DNA from: an uncultured Muribaculaceae bacterium
GTDB taxonomy: Bacteria; Bacteroidota; Bacteroidia; Bacteroidales; Muribaculaceae
NCBI GenBank assembly: GCA_910577465.1
Contig: CAJTMM010000011.1
Coordinates: 1 to 53,623, forward strand
Reading direction: 5' to 3'
DNA length: 53,623 bases
Both the position numbers and the translations under genes were made by a program. Under the pieces are notes generated by a model. That model had not been told where the DNA came from, ran no database searches, and worked only from the letters and a program-made list of their open reading frames with translations. How positions within the stretch are numbered: the stretch's first letter is position 1; each line of letters opens with the position of its first letter. Shown here piece after piece: positions 14,056 to 23,036 of the stretch.

Positions 14056-17000
14056 ATGTCCAACATCGATTCCACCATACGCAAAGTACTGCTCCTCGGC
14101 AGCGGAGCATTGAAGATAGGCGAAGCCGGCGAGTTCGACTACTCCGGTTCACAGGCGCTCAAAGCCATGAAGGAGGAAGGCATCACCACCATACTCATCA
14201 ACCCCAACATAGCCACCGTACAGACATCCGAAGGCATCGCCGACAAGATATACTTCCTGCCCGTCACACCACTGTTCGTCGAGAAAGTCATCCAACGCGA
14301 ACGACCCGACGGCATTCTCCTCGCATTCGGCGGACAGACCGCACTCAACTGCGGCGTGGCGCTCCACGAAAGCGGTATACTTGAGAAATACGGTGTCAAG
14401 GTACTCGGCACACCCGTTCGCGCCATCATGGACACCGAAGACCGCGAGCTGTTCGTGCAGAAGCTCGACGAAATCGGAGTCAAGACCATACGCAGCGAAG
14501 CCGTCAACTCCATCGACGACGCACTCCGCGCCGCCGACAGATTAGGTTACCCCGTAATCGTGCGTGCCGCATACGCCCTCGGTGGACTCGGAAGCGGATT
14601 CTGCGACAACGAGCAGGAACTCGTCACACTCACCGAGAAAGCACTCTCATTCTCACCCCAGGTACTCGTCGAGAAATCACTCAAGGGATGGAAAGAGGTC
14701 GAATACGAAGTGGTACGCGACCGCTTCGACAACTGCATCACCGTATGCAACATGGAGAACTTCGACCCCCTCGGCATACACACCGGCGAATCCATCGTCG
14801 TAGCACCCTCACAGACACTCTCCAACGAGGACTACCACTACCTGCGGAAACTCGCCATCAAAATCATACGCCACATAGGCATCGTGGGCGAATGCAACGT
14901 ACAGTACGCCTTCGACCCCCGGTCCATGGACTACCGCGTCATCGAAGTCAACGCACGTCTAAGCCGCTCATCAGCACTGGCATCCAAAGCCACAGGCTAC
15001 CCTCTGGCATTCGTTGCCGCCAAATTAGGTCTGGGCTACGGGCTCTTCGACCTCAAGAACTCCGTCACCAAAGTCACATCGGCATTCTTCGAACCCGCCC
15101 TCGACTACATCGTCTGCAAGATACCCCGTTGGGACCTCGGAAAATTCCACGGCGTGCGGCGCGAGATTGGATCATCCATGAAATCCGTAGGCGAAGTCAT
15201 GGCAATCGGACGCACCTTCGAGGAAGTCATCCAGAAAGGTCTGCGCATGATCGGACAGGGCATGCACGGATTCGTCGGCAACCGACCCATCGACATCACC
15301 GACATGGACCGTGCCCTTGCCGAACCCACCGACAAACGCATCTTCGCCATCTCACAGGCAATGCAGGCTGGCTACTCCGTCGAACGCATACATCAGCTCA
15401 CCAAGATTGACCGCTGGTTCCTGTTCCGCCTGCAGAACATCATCGACACCTCCCGCGCGCTCAGCAACGCTCAGTCCCTTCAGCAACTCGACGCCGACAC
15501 ACTGCGCAGCGCCAAGCAGCAGGGATTCTCCGACTTCCAGATTGCCCGATGCGTGCTCAAGGACTCCATGACCGACGCCGAAACAGCCAACCTCAGCGTA
15601 CGCCATCTGCGCAAATCCCTCGGCATAACACCCGTGGTCAAGCAGATTGACACCCTCGCCGCCGAATATCCGGCAATGACCAATTACCTCTACCTCACAT
15701 ACAACGGCAGCGAAAACGACATCACATACCTCCACGACCACCGCTCCATCGTCGTGCTCGGTTCCGGAGCATACCGCATAGGCAGCTCCGTAGAGTTCGA
15801 CTGGTGCTCCGTCAACGCCCTTCTCACTGTCAAGCAGCAGGGATGGCGCTCCGTCATGATCAATTACAATCCAGAGACCGTCTCCACCGACTACGACATG
15901 TGCGACCGTCTATACTTCGACGAGCTTACCTTCGAGCGCGTAATGGACATACTCGACCTCGAGCAGCCACACGGCGTCATACTGAGCGTCGGCGGACAAA
16001 TACCCAACAATCTCGCCACACGGCTCGACAAGGAGCAGGTCAACATACTCGGCACATCAGCCCGGAGCATCGACAACGCCGAGGACCGCAACAAATTCTC
16101 AGCCATGCTCGACCGTCTCGGCATTGACCAACCACGATGGCGCGAGCTCACCAATTTCGACGACATACACCGCTTCATCGACGAGGTCGGATTCCCCGTG
16201 CTCGTTCGCCCGAGCTACGTCCTCTCGGGAGCAGCCATGAACGTATGCTCCAACACCGATGAGCTGCACCGCTTCCTGCGTCTCGCAGCCAATGTATCCA
16301 AGAAGCACCCCGTCGTTGTTAGCGAATTCATTCAGAACGCCAAGGAGATAGAGATGGATGCCGTAGCTCAGGATGGCGAGATTAAAGCCTACGCCATATC
16401 CGAGCACATAGAGTTTGCCGGCGTGCACTCCGGCGACGCCACCATACAGTTCCCCCCGCAGAAACTCTACGTCGAGACCATGCGGCGCATCAAGAAAGTA
16501 TCCTCGCAGATTGCTCAGGCACTGCACATTTCAGGACCTTTCAACATTCAGTTCCTCGCCAAAAATAACGACATCAAGGTCATCGAATGCAACCTGCGCG
16601 CGTCACGCTCCTTCCCCTTCGTTAGCAAGGTTCTGAAAATCAACTTCATTGACCTCGCCACCAAGATTATGCTCGGTATACCCGTCGAGAAACCCGCCAA
16701 AAACGCCTTCGACCTCGATTACGTCGGCATCAAGGCATCGCAGTTCAGCTTCTCACGCCTGCAAGGTGCCGACCCCGTGCTCGGCGTCGACATGTCATCT
16801 ACCGGCGAGGTCGGATGTCTCGGCGTCGACACCTCCGAAGCCATACTCAAATCCATGCTTTCAGTCGGACTGCGCATTCCGCAGAAAGGCGTATTGCTAT
16901 CCACCGGCACACCCAAACAGAAGGCTGACATGCTCGAATCCGCACAGCTCCTCCACAAGCACGGATACCGCATATACGCCACCGGAGGCACCCACCGTTT

Positions 17001-17286
17001 CCTCAACGACAACGGCATTCCCGCCATACGCGTCTACTGGCCAAGCGAGAGCGACATGCTACCACAAGCGCTCCAGCTGCTACACGACAAGGAGATTGAC
17101 CTCGTGGTCAACATCCCCAAAAACCTCACACCCACCGAACTCGGCAACGGACACACCATACGCCGCGCAGCCATCGACCTCAACATATCCCTCCTCACCA
17201 ACGCCCGGCTCGCATCGGCGTTCATACGCGCATTCACATCCCTGTCCGTCGATGACATCGAGATTCGCCCGTGGAATGAATACTAA
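14056..17286 (+). CDS. carB: Carbamoyl-phosphate synthase large subunit (copy 1)
   Basis: 1076 aa. Two duplicated ATP-grasp synthetase units are complete: about 1-400 (VLLLGSGALKIGEAGEFDYSGSQ, FGGQTALNCG, NARLSRSSALASKATGYPLA) and about 555-940 (VVLGSGAYRIGSSVEFDWCSVN, YNPETVSTDYDMCDRLYFDEL, CNLRASRSFPFVSKV). An oligomerisation region lies between them, and a C-terminal MGS-like allosteric domain (about 945-1076) contains GYRIYATGGTHRFL. It makes carbamoyl phosphate from bicarbonate, ammonia and two ATP with CarA. The N-terminal motif GSGALKIGEAGEFDYSGSQA is closer to eukaryotic CAD/CPS1 than to E. coli CarB. Third codon positions are markedly C-rich. prmC starts 20 bp downstream. Confidence 0.96.
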   Translation: MSNIDSTIRKVLLLGSGALKIGEAGEFDYSGSQALKAMKEEGITTILINPNIATVQTSEGIADKIYFLPVTPLFVEKVIQRERPDGILLAFGGQTALNCGVALHESGILEKYGVKVLGTPVRAIMDTEDRELFVQKLDEIGVKTIRSEAVNSIDDALRAADRLGYPVIVRAAYALGGLGSGFCDNEQELVTLTEKALSFSPQVLVEKSLKGWKEVEYEVVRDRFDNCITVCNMENFDPLGIHTGESIVVAPSQTLSNEDYHYLRKLAIKIIRHIGIVGECNVQYAFDPRSMDYRVIEVNARLSRSSALASKATGYPLAFVAAKLGLGYGLFDLKNSVTKVTSAFFEPALDYIVCKIPRWDLGKFHGVRREIGSSMKSVGEVMAIGRTFEEVIQKGLRMIGQGMHGFVGNRPIDITDMDRALAEPTDKRIFAISQAMQAGYSVERIHQLTKIDRWFLFRLQNIIDTSRALSNAQSLQQLDADTLRSAKQQGFSDFQIARCVLKDSMTDAETANLSVRHLRKSLGITPVVKQIDTLAAEYPAMTNYLYLTYNGSENDITYLHDHRSIVVLGSGAYRIGSSVEFDWCSVNALLTVKQQGWRSVMINYNPETVSTDYDMCDRLYFDELTFERVMDILDLEQPHGVILSVGGQIPNNLATRLDKEQVNILGTSARSIDNAEDRNKFSAMLDRLGIDQPRWRELTNFDDIHRFIDEVGFPVLVRPSYVLSGAAMNVCSNTDELHRFLRLAANVSKKHPVVVSEFIQNAKEIEMDAVAQDGEIKAYAISEHIEFAGVHSGDATIQFPPQKLYVETMRRIKKVSSQIAQALHISGPFNIQFLAKNNDIKVIECNLRASRSFPFVSKVLKINFIDLATKIMLGIPVEKPAKNAFDLDYVGIKASQFSFSRLQGADPVLGVDMSSTGEVGCLGVDTSEAILKSMLSVGLRIPQKGVLLSTGTPKQKADMLESAQLLHKHGYRIYATGGTHRFLNDNGIPAIRVYWPSESDMLPQALQLLHDKEIDLVVNIPKNLTPTELGNGHTIRRAAIDLNISLLTNARLASAFIRAFTSLSVDDIEIRPWNEY

Positions 17287-17306
17287 TCTCCCCTGATTCC
17301 CGGCCC

Positions 17307-18164
17307 ATGACACTGAAAGAGTGCTGCGACAAAGCCACTGCACGGCTCCTTGAAGCCTACCCCGCATCCGAGGTCCGATGGATGGTGCGCATAATCTTTG
17401 AGCACCTCAAAGGCTACACACCCGTCGACCTCGTCATCAAAGCCCAAGACCCGGTGAGCGACTTCATCGCCGGCAAGGTTTCCGCTGTTGTCGACCGCCT
17501 GCTTGCCCGCGAACCCATCCAGTACATCTTCGGACAGACTCAGTTCTACGGACTCAAGCTCAAGGTCACTCCCGACACCCTCATACCGCGTCCCGAGACC
17601 GAGGAGTTGGTCGACATGATTGTGCGCGAAGCCGGCGAACGCTCCGACCTCCGCGTGCTCGACATCGGCACCGGTTCCGGCTGCATAGCCATAGCCCTTG
17701 CCCGCAATCTCCGCTTTCCGCAGGTCAGTGCCATCGACATCAGCCCTCGCGCCCTCGATGTGGCGCGTGAGAACGCCCGCGACCTGCGTACCCGCATCAA
17801 TTTCTCCTGTGCCGACGCTCTCTCGCTCACTCCTCCCCCCGCTCCCGCTTTCGACATCATTGTCAGCAATCCCCCATACATTGCCCGGCATGAACAGGCG
17901 GACATGGATCCCAACGTACTCGACCACGAACCTCACTCGGCACTGTTCGTACCCGACTCCGACCCCCTCGTTTTCTACCAGGCCATAGCCCGTTTCGCGC
18001 TCAAGGCTCTCGCGCCCGGCGGACGGATTTACTTCGAGATCAACCCCCTGTACGCCCACGACCTCTCGGCATTCATGCAATCCTGCGGATGGACCGGCAT
18101 CAATCTCATCCCCGACACATACCGCCACATTCGTTTCCTCTCCGCCACCAACCCCTCCTCATGA
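17307..18164 (+). CDS. prmC: Peptide chain release factor N5-glutamine methyltransferase
   Basis: 285 aa. It methylates the Gln of the GGQ motif of release factors RF1/RF2 using SAM. Visible features: an N-terminal helical domain (about 1-80) with REPIQYIFGQTQFYG, the RPETEELVD motif, the SAM-binding VLDIGTGSGCIAIALA, and the catalytic NPPY in VSNPPYIARHE. The stop overlaps the recX start as ATGA. It sits between two carB copies in a tightly packed + strand block, so it probably rides on the carAB transcript. Confidence 0.94.
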   Translation: MTLKECCDKATARLLEAYPASEVRWMVRIIFEHLKGYTPVDLVIKAQDPVSDFIAGKVSAVVDRLLAREPIQYIFGQTQFYGLKLKVTPDTLIPRPETEELVDMIVREAGERSDLRVLDIGTGSGCIAIALARNLRFPQVSAIDISPRALDVARENARDLRTRINFSCADALSLTPPPAPAFDIIVSNPPYIARHEQADMDPNVLDHEPHSALFVPDSDPLVFYQAIARFALKALAPGGRIYFEINPLYAHDLSAFMQSCGWTGINLIPDTYRHIRFLSATNPSS

Positions 18165-18640
18165 AAAAAGCACTCTCACCTGCCGAAGCCACCGAACGTC
18201 TCGAGATTCTATGCGCCCGTTCCGAGCAATGCTCCGCCGACATCCGGCGCAAGCTCTACAACTGGGGTATCGGCTCCTCCCAGTCGCAGCGCATCATCGA
18301 ACGTCTCGAACAGGACCGCTACATCGACGACTCCCGCTTTGCCAAAGCCTACGTCCGCGACAAATACCGGTTCTCGGCTTGGGGACGTATCAAAATCACT
18401 GCCGGACTCATTGCCAAACGCATTCCTCGTCACATCATCGACGAGGCTCTGCTCGAAATCGACTCTCGCACCTACGCCCTCACAGCCTTCAAAGCTATCC
18501 GTTCCAAGCTCCGCACTCTCCCTCCCGACATGCCGCGCTACGACATACGCGCACGTCTCATGCGCTTCGCCCTGAGCCGTGGCTACGAATCATCACTATC
18601 ATTACGCATCATCGACAGTCAACGGTTATGGCAGGAATAA
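18161..18640 (+). CDS. recX: RecX family regulatory protein
   Basis: 159 aa from the ATG at 18161, which overlaps the prmC stop; an upstream in-frame extension lies inside prmC and was rejected. RecX binds RecA filaments and modulates their activity. The sequence shows the RecX three-helix repeats: RLEILCARSEQCSADIRRKLYNWGI, then RIIERLEQDRYIDDSRFAKAYVRDKYRFSAWGRIKI with the family signature D-x-RFA-x-x-Y-x-x-x-K, and a basic C-terminal repeat. recA itself is not in the window. comF begins before the recX stop (13-bp overlap). Confidence 0.9.
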   Translation: MKKALSPAEATERLEILCARSEQCSADIRRKLYNWGIGSSQSQRIIERLEQDRYIDDSRFAKAYVRDKYRFSAWGRIKITAGLIAKRIPRHIIDEALLEIDSRTYALTAFKAIRSKLRTLPPDMPRYDIRARLMRFALSRGYESSLSLRIIDSQRLWQE

Positions 18641-19344
18641 CCGGCTACATACACCGATGGACCGAACACCTCCTCTCCATGGTCTATCCGCACATCTGCG
18701 AGGTTTGCGGGGGCTCGCTTGCCGAAGGCGAGGAGATGCTATGCCTTGAATGCGACTACAGTATGCCACGGTGCAATATCCACAATCAGCCCTTCAACAT
18801 CATCCATCAGCGGCTCGCATCACACATCCCCCTCGAGCGCGCCGCCGGATATTTCCACTACTACCGCGCCAACCGGTACACCCGGCTCATTCACGCGGCA
18901 AAATACCAAGGGCGTCCGCGCATCGCACGCATACTCGCCCGCAACTTCGCCCGCGAGATTCTTCCCGACGGATTTTTCCAAGGCATCGACATGATTATAC
19001 CCGTACCCCTGCACCGCTCGCGGCAGCTCAGGCGTGGCTACAACCAAAGCCTGTTCATTGCTCGGGGCATCAACGACATCACCGCAATACCCATTGCCGG
19101 AAACCTCGTGGCAACACTGCCGCACTCCACGCAGACACGCAGCAACGCCTACTCCCGTTGGCTCAACTCGCGCCACATCTACTCTTGCACCGACGCTTCC
19201 GACCTCCACGGACGCCACATCCTTATCGTCGACGATGTTATCACCACCGGTGCCACACTCCTCGCTTGCTGCGAAGCCATACACAAGGTAGCGCCGACGG
19301 CTAAAATCAGCATACTCACACTCGCAGTCGCAACACTCGGGTAA
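18628..19344 (+). CDS. ComF family protein, phosphoribosyltransferase-fold
   Basis: 238 aa from ATG 18628, overlapping the recX end by 13 bp. A likely zinc-binding CxxC pair (CEVCGG and CLECDY, residues about 20-42) precedes a type I phosphoribosyltransferase domain with VPLHRSRQLRRGYNQSLFIARG and the PRPP-binding loop ILIVDDVITTGATLLAC. ComF proteins aid DNA uptake/processing in competent bacteria. In Bacteroidota the role is untested, and the neighbouring recX makes a DNA-related role plausible. It is the last gene before the promoter of the second carB. Confidence 0.9.
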   Translation: MAGITGYIHRWTEHLLSMVYPHICEVCGGSLAEGEEMLCLECDYSMPRCNIHNQPFNIIHQRLASHIPLERAAGYFHYYRANRYTRLIHAAKYQGRPRIARILARNFAREILPDGFFQGIDMIIPVPLHRSRQLRRGYNQSLFIARGINDITAIPIAGNLVATLPHSTQTRSNAYSRWLNSRHIYSCTDASDLHGRHILIVDDVITTGATLLACCEAIHKVAPTAKISILTLAVATLG

Positions 19345-19373
19345 ACCATGCGGAATATCTCGCGATTATTTCG

Positions 19374-19381
19374 TAACTTTG
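19374..19381 (+). promoter_or_regulatory. -7 element of carB copy 2
   Basis: TAACTTTG matches TAnnTTTG exactly, 30 bp upstream of the ATG at 19412. No clear -33 element. It indicates that the second carB has its own promoter rather than depending only on the carA transcript. Confidence 0.6.
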
Positions 19382-19411
19382 CGCTTAATTATCACATAAT
19401 ACCCATAGTCA

Positions 19412-22400
19412 ATGTTAAAGAAGGTCCTGCTGCTCGGTTCCGGAGCACTGAAAATTGGTCAGGCTGGAGAATTTGACTATTCCGGTTCGCAAGCTTTGAA
19501 AGCCTTGCGCGAGGAAGGAATCTCCACCGTGTTAATCAACCCTAACATCGCTACTATCCAGACTTCGGAAGGCGTTGCCGACAAAGTCTATTTCCTCCCC
19601 ATCACTCCGCATTTTGTCGAGGAAGTAATCAAGAAGGAACGCCCCGACGGCATTCTGCTTGCTTTCGGAGGGCAGACCGCTCTTAATTGCGGTACGGAAT
19701 TATACCTCAACGGCACTCTCGACCGTTACGGCGTGAAAGTTCTCGGAACATCGGTAGAAGCAATCATGATTACCGAAGACCGGGATCTTTTTGTAAAGAA
19801 GCTCAACGAAATACAGGCAAAGACCCCCGTTTCGCAAGCCGTCGAGAACATGACCGACGCCCTTGAGGTGGCTCACCGCATCGGTTACCCCGTGATGGTT
19901 CGCTCAGCATACGCCCTCGGCGGACTCGGCTCAGGCATCTGCAACAACGATGACGAATTCACCCGGCACTGCGAGAGCGCGCTCGCATACTCCAAGCAGA
20001 TTCTCGTCGAGGAATCCCTCAAAGGATGGAAAGAAATCGAATTTGAGGTCATTCGCGACGCCAACGACCACTGCTTCACCGTAGTGCCGATGGAAAACTT
20101 CGACCCCCTCGGTATACACACCGGCGAATCTATCGTTGTAGCCCCCATCGTGTCCCTCACTCCCGAGCAGATTACCATGCTTGAGGAGATTGCCAAGAAA
20201 GTGGTGCGCCACATCGGCATAGTGGGCGAATGCAACATTCAGTACGCATTCAATGCCGAGACCAACGACTACCGTATTATCGAAATCAACGCTCGTCTAA
20301 GCCGCTCCTCAGCCCTTGCATCGAAAGCATCAGGCTATCCGCTCGCTTTCGTCGCAGCTAAGTTGGCGCTTGGATACACACTCGATCAGATTGGCGAGAT
20401 GGGCACCCCCAACTCCGCTTACGTAGCTCCGCAGGTCGACTATATGATTGTCAAGATTCCCCGTTGGGACCTCACCAAATTCGTAGGTGTCGACCGCGAG
20501 ATTGGATCATCCATGAAATCCGTAGGCGAGATTATGTCCATCGGCAAATCTTTCGAGGAAATCATTCAGAAAGGTCTCCGTATGATTGGACAAGGCATGC
20601 ACGGATTCGTAGGCAACAACGACATCCGGTTCGACGACCTCGAACATGCCCTCTCCAACCCCACCGACCTCCGCATATTCGCCATCGCGCAAGCGTTGGA
20701 ACAAGGCTACAGCATCGACCGCATCGTCGACCTCACCAAAATCGACCGCTGGTTCATCGAGCGTCTCGACAATATCGTAAGATACGCCGCTCACCTCAAG
20801 ACCTTCTCTAAAATCGAGGATCTCGACAAGGAGACTCTGCTTGAAGCCAAGCGTCTCGGATTCTCCGACTTCCAGATTGCCCGGCTCATCGAAAGCCCCG
20901 AAGGCAACATGGAGCCGGAAGTGCTCCGTGTCCGCAACCACCGCAAGTCGCTTGAGGTACTCCCCAAGGTACGGCGCATCAATACCATCGCGTCCGAGTA
21001 TCCCGAACTCACCAACTACCTCTACGTCACCTACGGTGCCGACGAACACGCCATACCCTACGACCTCAATGCCGGCAACAATATCGTTGTCCTCGGCTCA
21101 GGCGCATACCGCATAGGCAGCTCCGTCGAATTTGACTGGTGCTCCGTCAACGCCGCAAACACTTGCCGCAAACTCGGGTACAAATCCATCATGATCAACT
21201 ACAACCCCGAGACAGTATCCACCGACTACGACATGTGCGACCGCCTTTACTTCGATGAACTCTCATTCGAGCGCGTAATGGACATCATCGACCTCGAGAC
21301 TCCGCGTGGCGTCATTGTCAGCGTGGGCGGACAGATACCCAACAACCTCGCCATGAAGCTCCACAGACGCCATGTGCCCATACTCGGCACATCGCCCGTG
21401 TCAATCGACCGCGCCGAAAACCGCCACAAATTCTCGGCAATGCTCGATACCCTCGGCATCGATCAGCCGCGTTGGAAAGAGCTCACCACCACCGACGATA
21501 TCGACCAATTCGTCAACGAGGTTGGATTCCCCGTACTCATCCGTCCCAGCTACGTACTCTCAGGTGCGGCAATGAACGTATGCTACGACTACGACCAGAT
21601 GCACCGCTTCCTCGGACAGGCTGCCAAAGTATCCAAGGAATTCCCCGTTGTGGTATCTGAATTCCTTCAGAACGCCAAGGAAATCGAATTCGATGCCGTG
21701 GCACGCAACGGCAAAATCGTCGAATACGCCATCTCCGAACACATCGAGTTCGCAGGCGTACACTCCGGCGACGCCACTCTCGTATTCCCAGCACAGAAGA
21801 TATACATGGCAACCGCACGTCGCATCAAGCGCATCAGTGCACAGATTGCCAAGGAGCTCAACATCTCCGGTCCCTTCAACATCCAGTACCTTGCCAAGGA
21901 CAACGATGTCAAGGTTATCGAGTGCAACCTCCGCGCATCGCGTTCATTCCCCTTCGTTTCCAAAGTCCTCAAGAAGAACTTCATCGATACAGCCACACGC
22001 ATCATGCTCGGTGAACAGATTGAGCCCGTCGACACATCCACATTCGACATTGACTACATCGGCATCAAGGCATCGCAATTCTCATTTGCACGTCTCCACA
22101 AAGCCGACCCCGTGCTCGGTGTCGACATGTCATCCACCGGTGAGGTAGGATGTCTTGGAAAAGACTTCGACGAAGCTCTCCTCAACGCCATGGTATCCGT
22201 AGGACACAGCGTACCCAAGAAAGCCGTATTGGTTAGCTCAGGCGACGTTCGCGGCAAAGTAGACATGCTCGAGGCATGCCACCTCCTGCACGACCACGGA
22301 TATAAGATTTACGCCACCGAAGGCACCGCACGGTTCCTCAACAGCAACGGTGTTGAAGCATCAGCCGTATGCTGGCCTGATGAAAAAGGCGACAACGTGC

Positions 22401-22615
22401 TCGACCTCATTGCAGACCACGGTGTAGACTTGGTTATCAACATACCCAAGAACCACACCAAGCGGGAACTCACCAACGGATACCGTATCCGTCGATGGAC
22501 CATCGACCACAACATTCCGTTGCTCACCAATGCACGACTCGCCAGCGCCTATGTCAAGGCATTCATATCCAAACCCGTCACCGACATAAGCATCACCCCC
22601 TGGCAAGAATACTAA
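19412..22615 (+). CDS. carB: Carbamoyl-phosphate synthase large subunit (copy 2)
   Basis: 1067 aa, all domains intact: first ATP-grasp unit (about 1-395), oligomerisation region, second unit (about 545-930) and MGS-like domain (about 935-1067; GYKIYATEGTARFLNSNG). By eye it shares roughly 80% identity with copy 1 over the first 115 residues; divergence is greatest in the oligomerisation region. Motifs for ATP and bicarbonate/carbamate binding are conserved in both, so neither looks decayed. It has its own -7 element and a strong intrinsic terminator 32 bp after the stop. The early codons use more T and G at third positions than copy 1. A division of labour between arginine and pyrimidine supply is a reasonable hypothesis, not shown. 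Confidence 0.95.
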   Translation: MLKKVLLLGSGALKIGQAGEFDYSGSQALKALREEGISTVLINPNIATIQTSEGVADKVYFLPITPHFVEEVIKKERPDGILLAFGGQTALNCGTELYLNGTLDRYGVKVLGTSVEAIMITEDRDLFVKKLNEIQAKTPVSQAVENMTDALEVAHRIGYPVMVRSAYALGGLGSGICNNDDEFTRHCESALAYSKQILVEESLKGWKEIEFEVIRDANDHCFTVVPMENFDPLGIHTGESIVVAPIVSLTPEQITMLEEIAKKVVRHIGIVGECNIQYAFNAETNDYRIIEINARLSRSSALASKASGYPLAFVAAKLALGYTLDQIGEMGTPNSAYVAPQVDYMIVKIPRWDLTKFVGVDREIGSSMKSVGEIMSIGKSFEEIIQKGLRMIGQGMHGFVGNNDIRFDDLEHALSNPTDLRIFAIAQALEQGYSIDRIVDLTKIDRWFIERLDNIVRYAAHLKTFSKIEDLDKETLLEAKRLGFSDFQIARLIESPEGNMEPEVLRVRNHRKSLEVLPKVRRINTIASEYPELTNYLYVTYGADEHAIPYDLNAGNNIVVLGSGAYRIGSSVEFDWCSVNAANTCRKLGYKSIMINYNPETVSTDYDMCDRLYFDELSFERVMDIIDLETPRGVIVSVGGQIPNNLAMKLHRRHVPILGTSPVSIDRAENRHKFSAMLDTLGIDQPRWKELTTTDDIDQFVNEVGFPVLIRPSYVLSGAAMNVCYDYDQMHRFLGQAAKVSKEFPVVVSEFLQNAKEIEFDAVARNGKIVEYAISEHIEFAGVHSGDATLVFPAQKIYMATARRIKRISAQIAKELNISGPFNIQYLAKDNDVKVIECNLRASRSFPFVSKVLKKNFIDTATRIMLGEQIEPVDTSTFDIDYIGIKASQFSFARLHKADPVLGVDMSSTGEVGCLGKDFDEALLNAMVSVGHSVPKKAVLVSSGDVRGKVDMLEACHLLHDHGYKIYATEGTARFLNSNGVEASAVCWPDEKGDNVLDLIADHGVDLVINIPKNHTKRELTNGYRIRRWTIDHNIPLLTNARLASAYVKAFISKPVTDISITPWQEY

Positions 22616-22647
22616 TCCCCCAACCACAATCCAAACCCCATACCCAA

Positions 22648-22686
22648 GACCGGCGACCTACCACAAGGCCGCCGGTCCCTTTTTTC
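22648..22686 (+). terminator. Intrinsic terminator after carB copy 2
   Basis: GACCGGCG (22648-22655) pairs with CGCCGGTC (22670-22677); CCT/AGG can extend pairing inside the loop. It is followed by CCTTTTTT. Clear rho-independent terminator. Confidence 0.85.
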
Positions 22687-22831
22687 CCCTCTCCCAAGTC
22701 GGAGCCGGGGCTTCCAGCCCGCGCACCTCCCACCTCAAAAAAATTCCACACAAAAGTGCAAATTCGCATACCACCCCCCACCTCCATCCCCTATCTTTGC
22801 ACCATCAAACCAATCGAACCGAGAGCAAACC

Positions 22832-22875
22832 GGAGCGAGAGCATCCCGGAGCGAGGGCATCTTGCCCTCGCATAA
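22832..22875. repeat. REP-like hairpin unit, copy 1
   Basis: The core is CGAGGGCA-TCT-TGCCCTCG (22852-22870), an 8-bp perfect stem extendable to 9 bp, preceded by a GGAGCGAGAGCATCCCGGAG segment. The same 44-bp unit recurs at 25073 and 25147. Confidence 0.8.
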
Positions 22876-22896
22876 CCCAAAACGCCGCCCACAAAC

Positions 22897-22946
22897 ATTC
22901 CTAATTCCTAATTCCTCACTCCTAATTCCCAATTCCCAATCCCCCC
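22897..22946. repeat. AATTCC low-complexity tandem tract
   Basis: Degenerate array of CTAATTC/CCAATTC units (7-8 bp period) ending in a C6 run. No coding potential. Its function, if any, is unknown. Confidence 0.65.
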
Positions 22947-23036
22947 GGTGGCAAGAGCACATTGACATACTTACATACCCCATCCCCGTGGCACAGCAAA
23001 CCGCCGCGTCACACACCAAACGCTATCTCCTAAAAC

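Larger units (their letters stand above)
22687..23036. other. Repeat-rich intergenic island
   Basis: The 420 bp between carB and the metallopeptidase gene hold no credible gene. After the terminator there is one REP-like hairpin unit (22832-22875) preceded by a degenerate half copy, then an AATTCC low-complexity tract (22897-22946). The last 90 bp show nothing recognisable. Confidence 0.6.
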
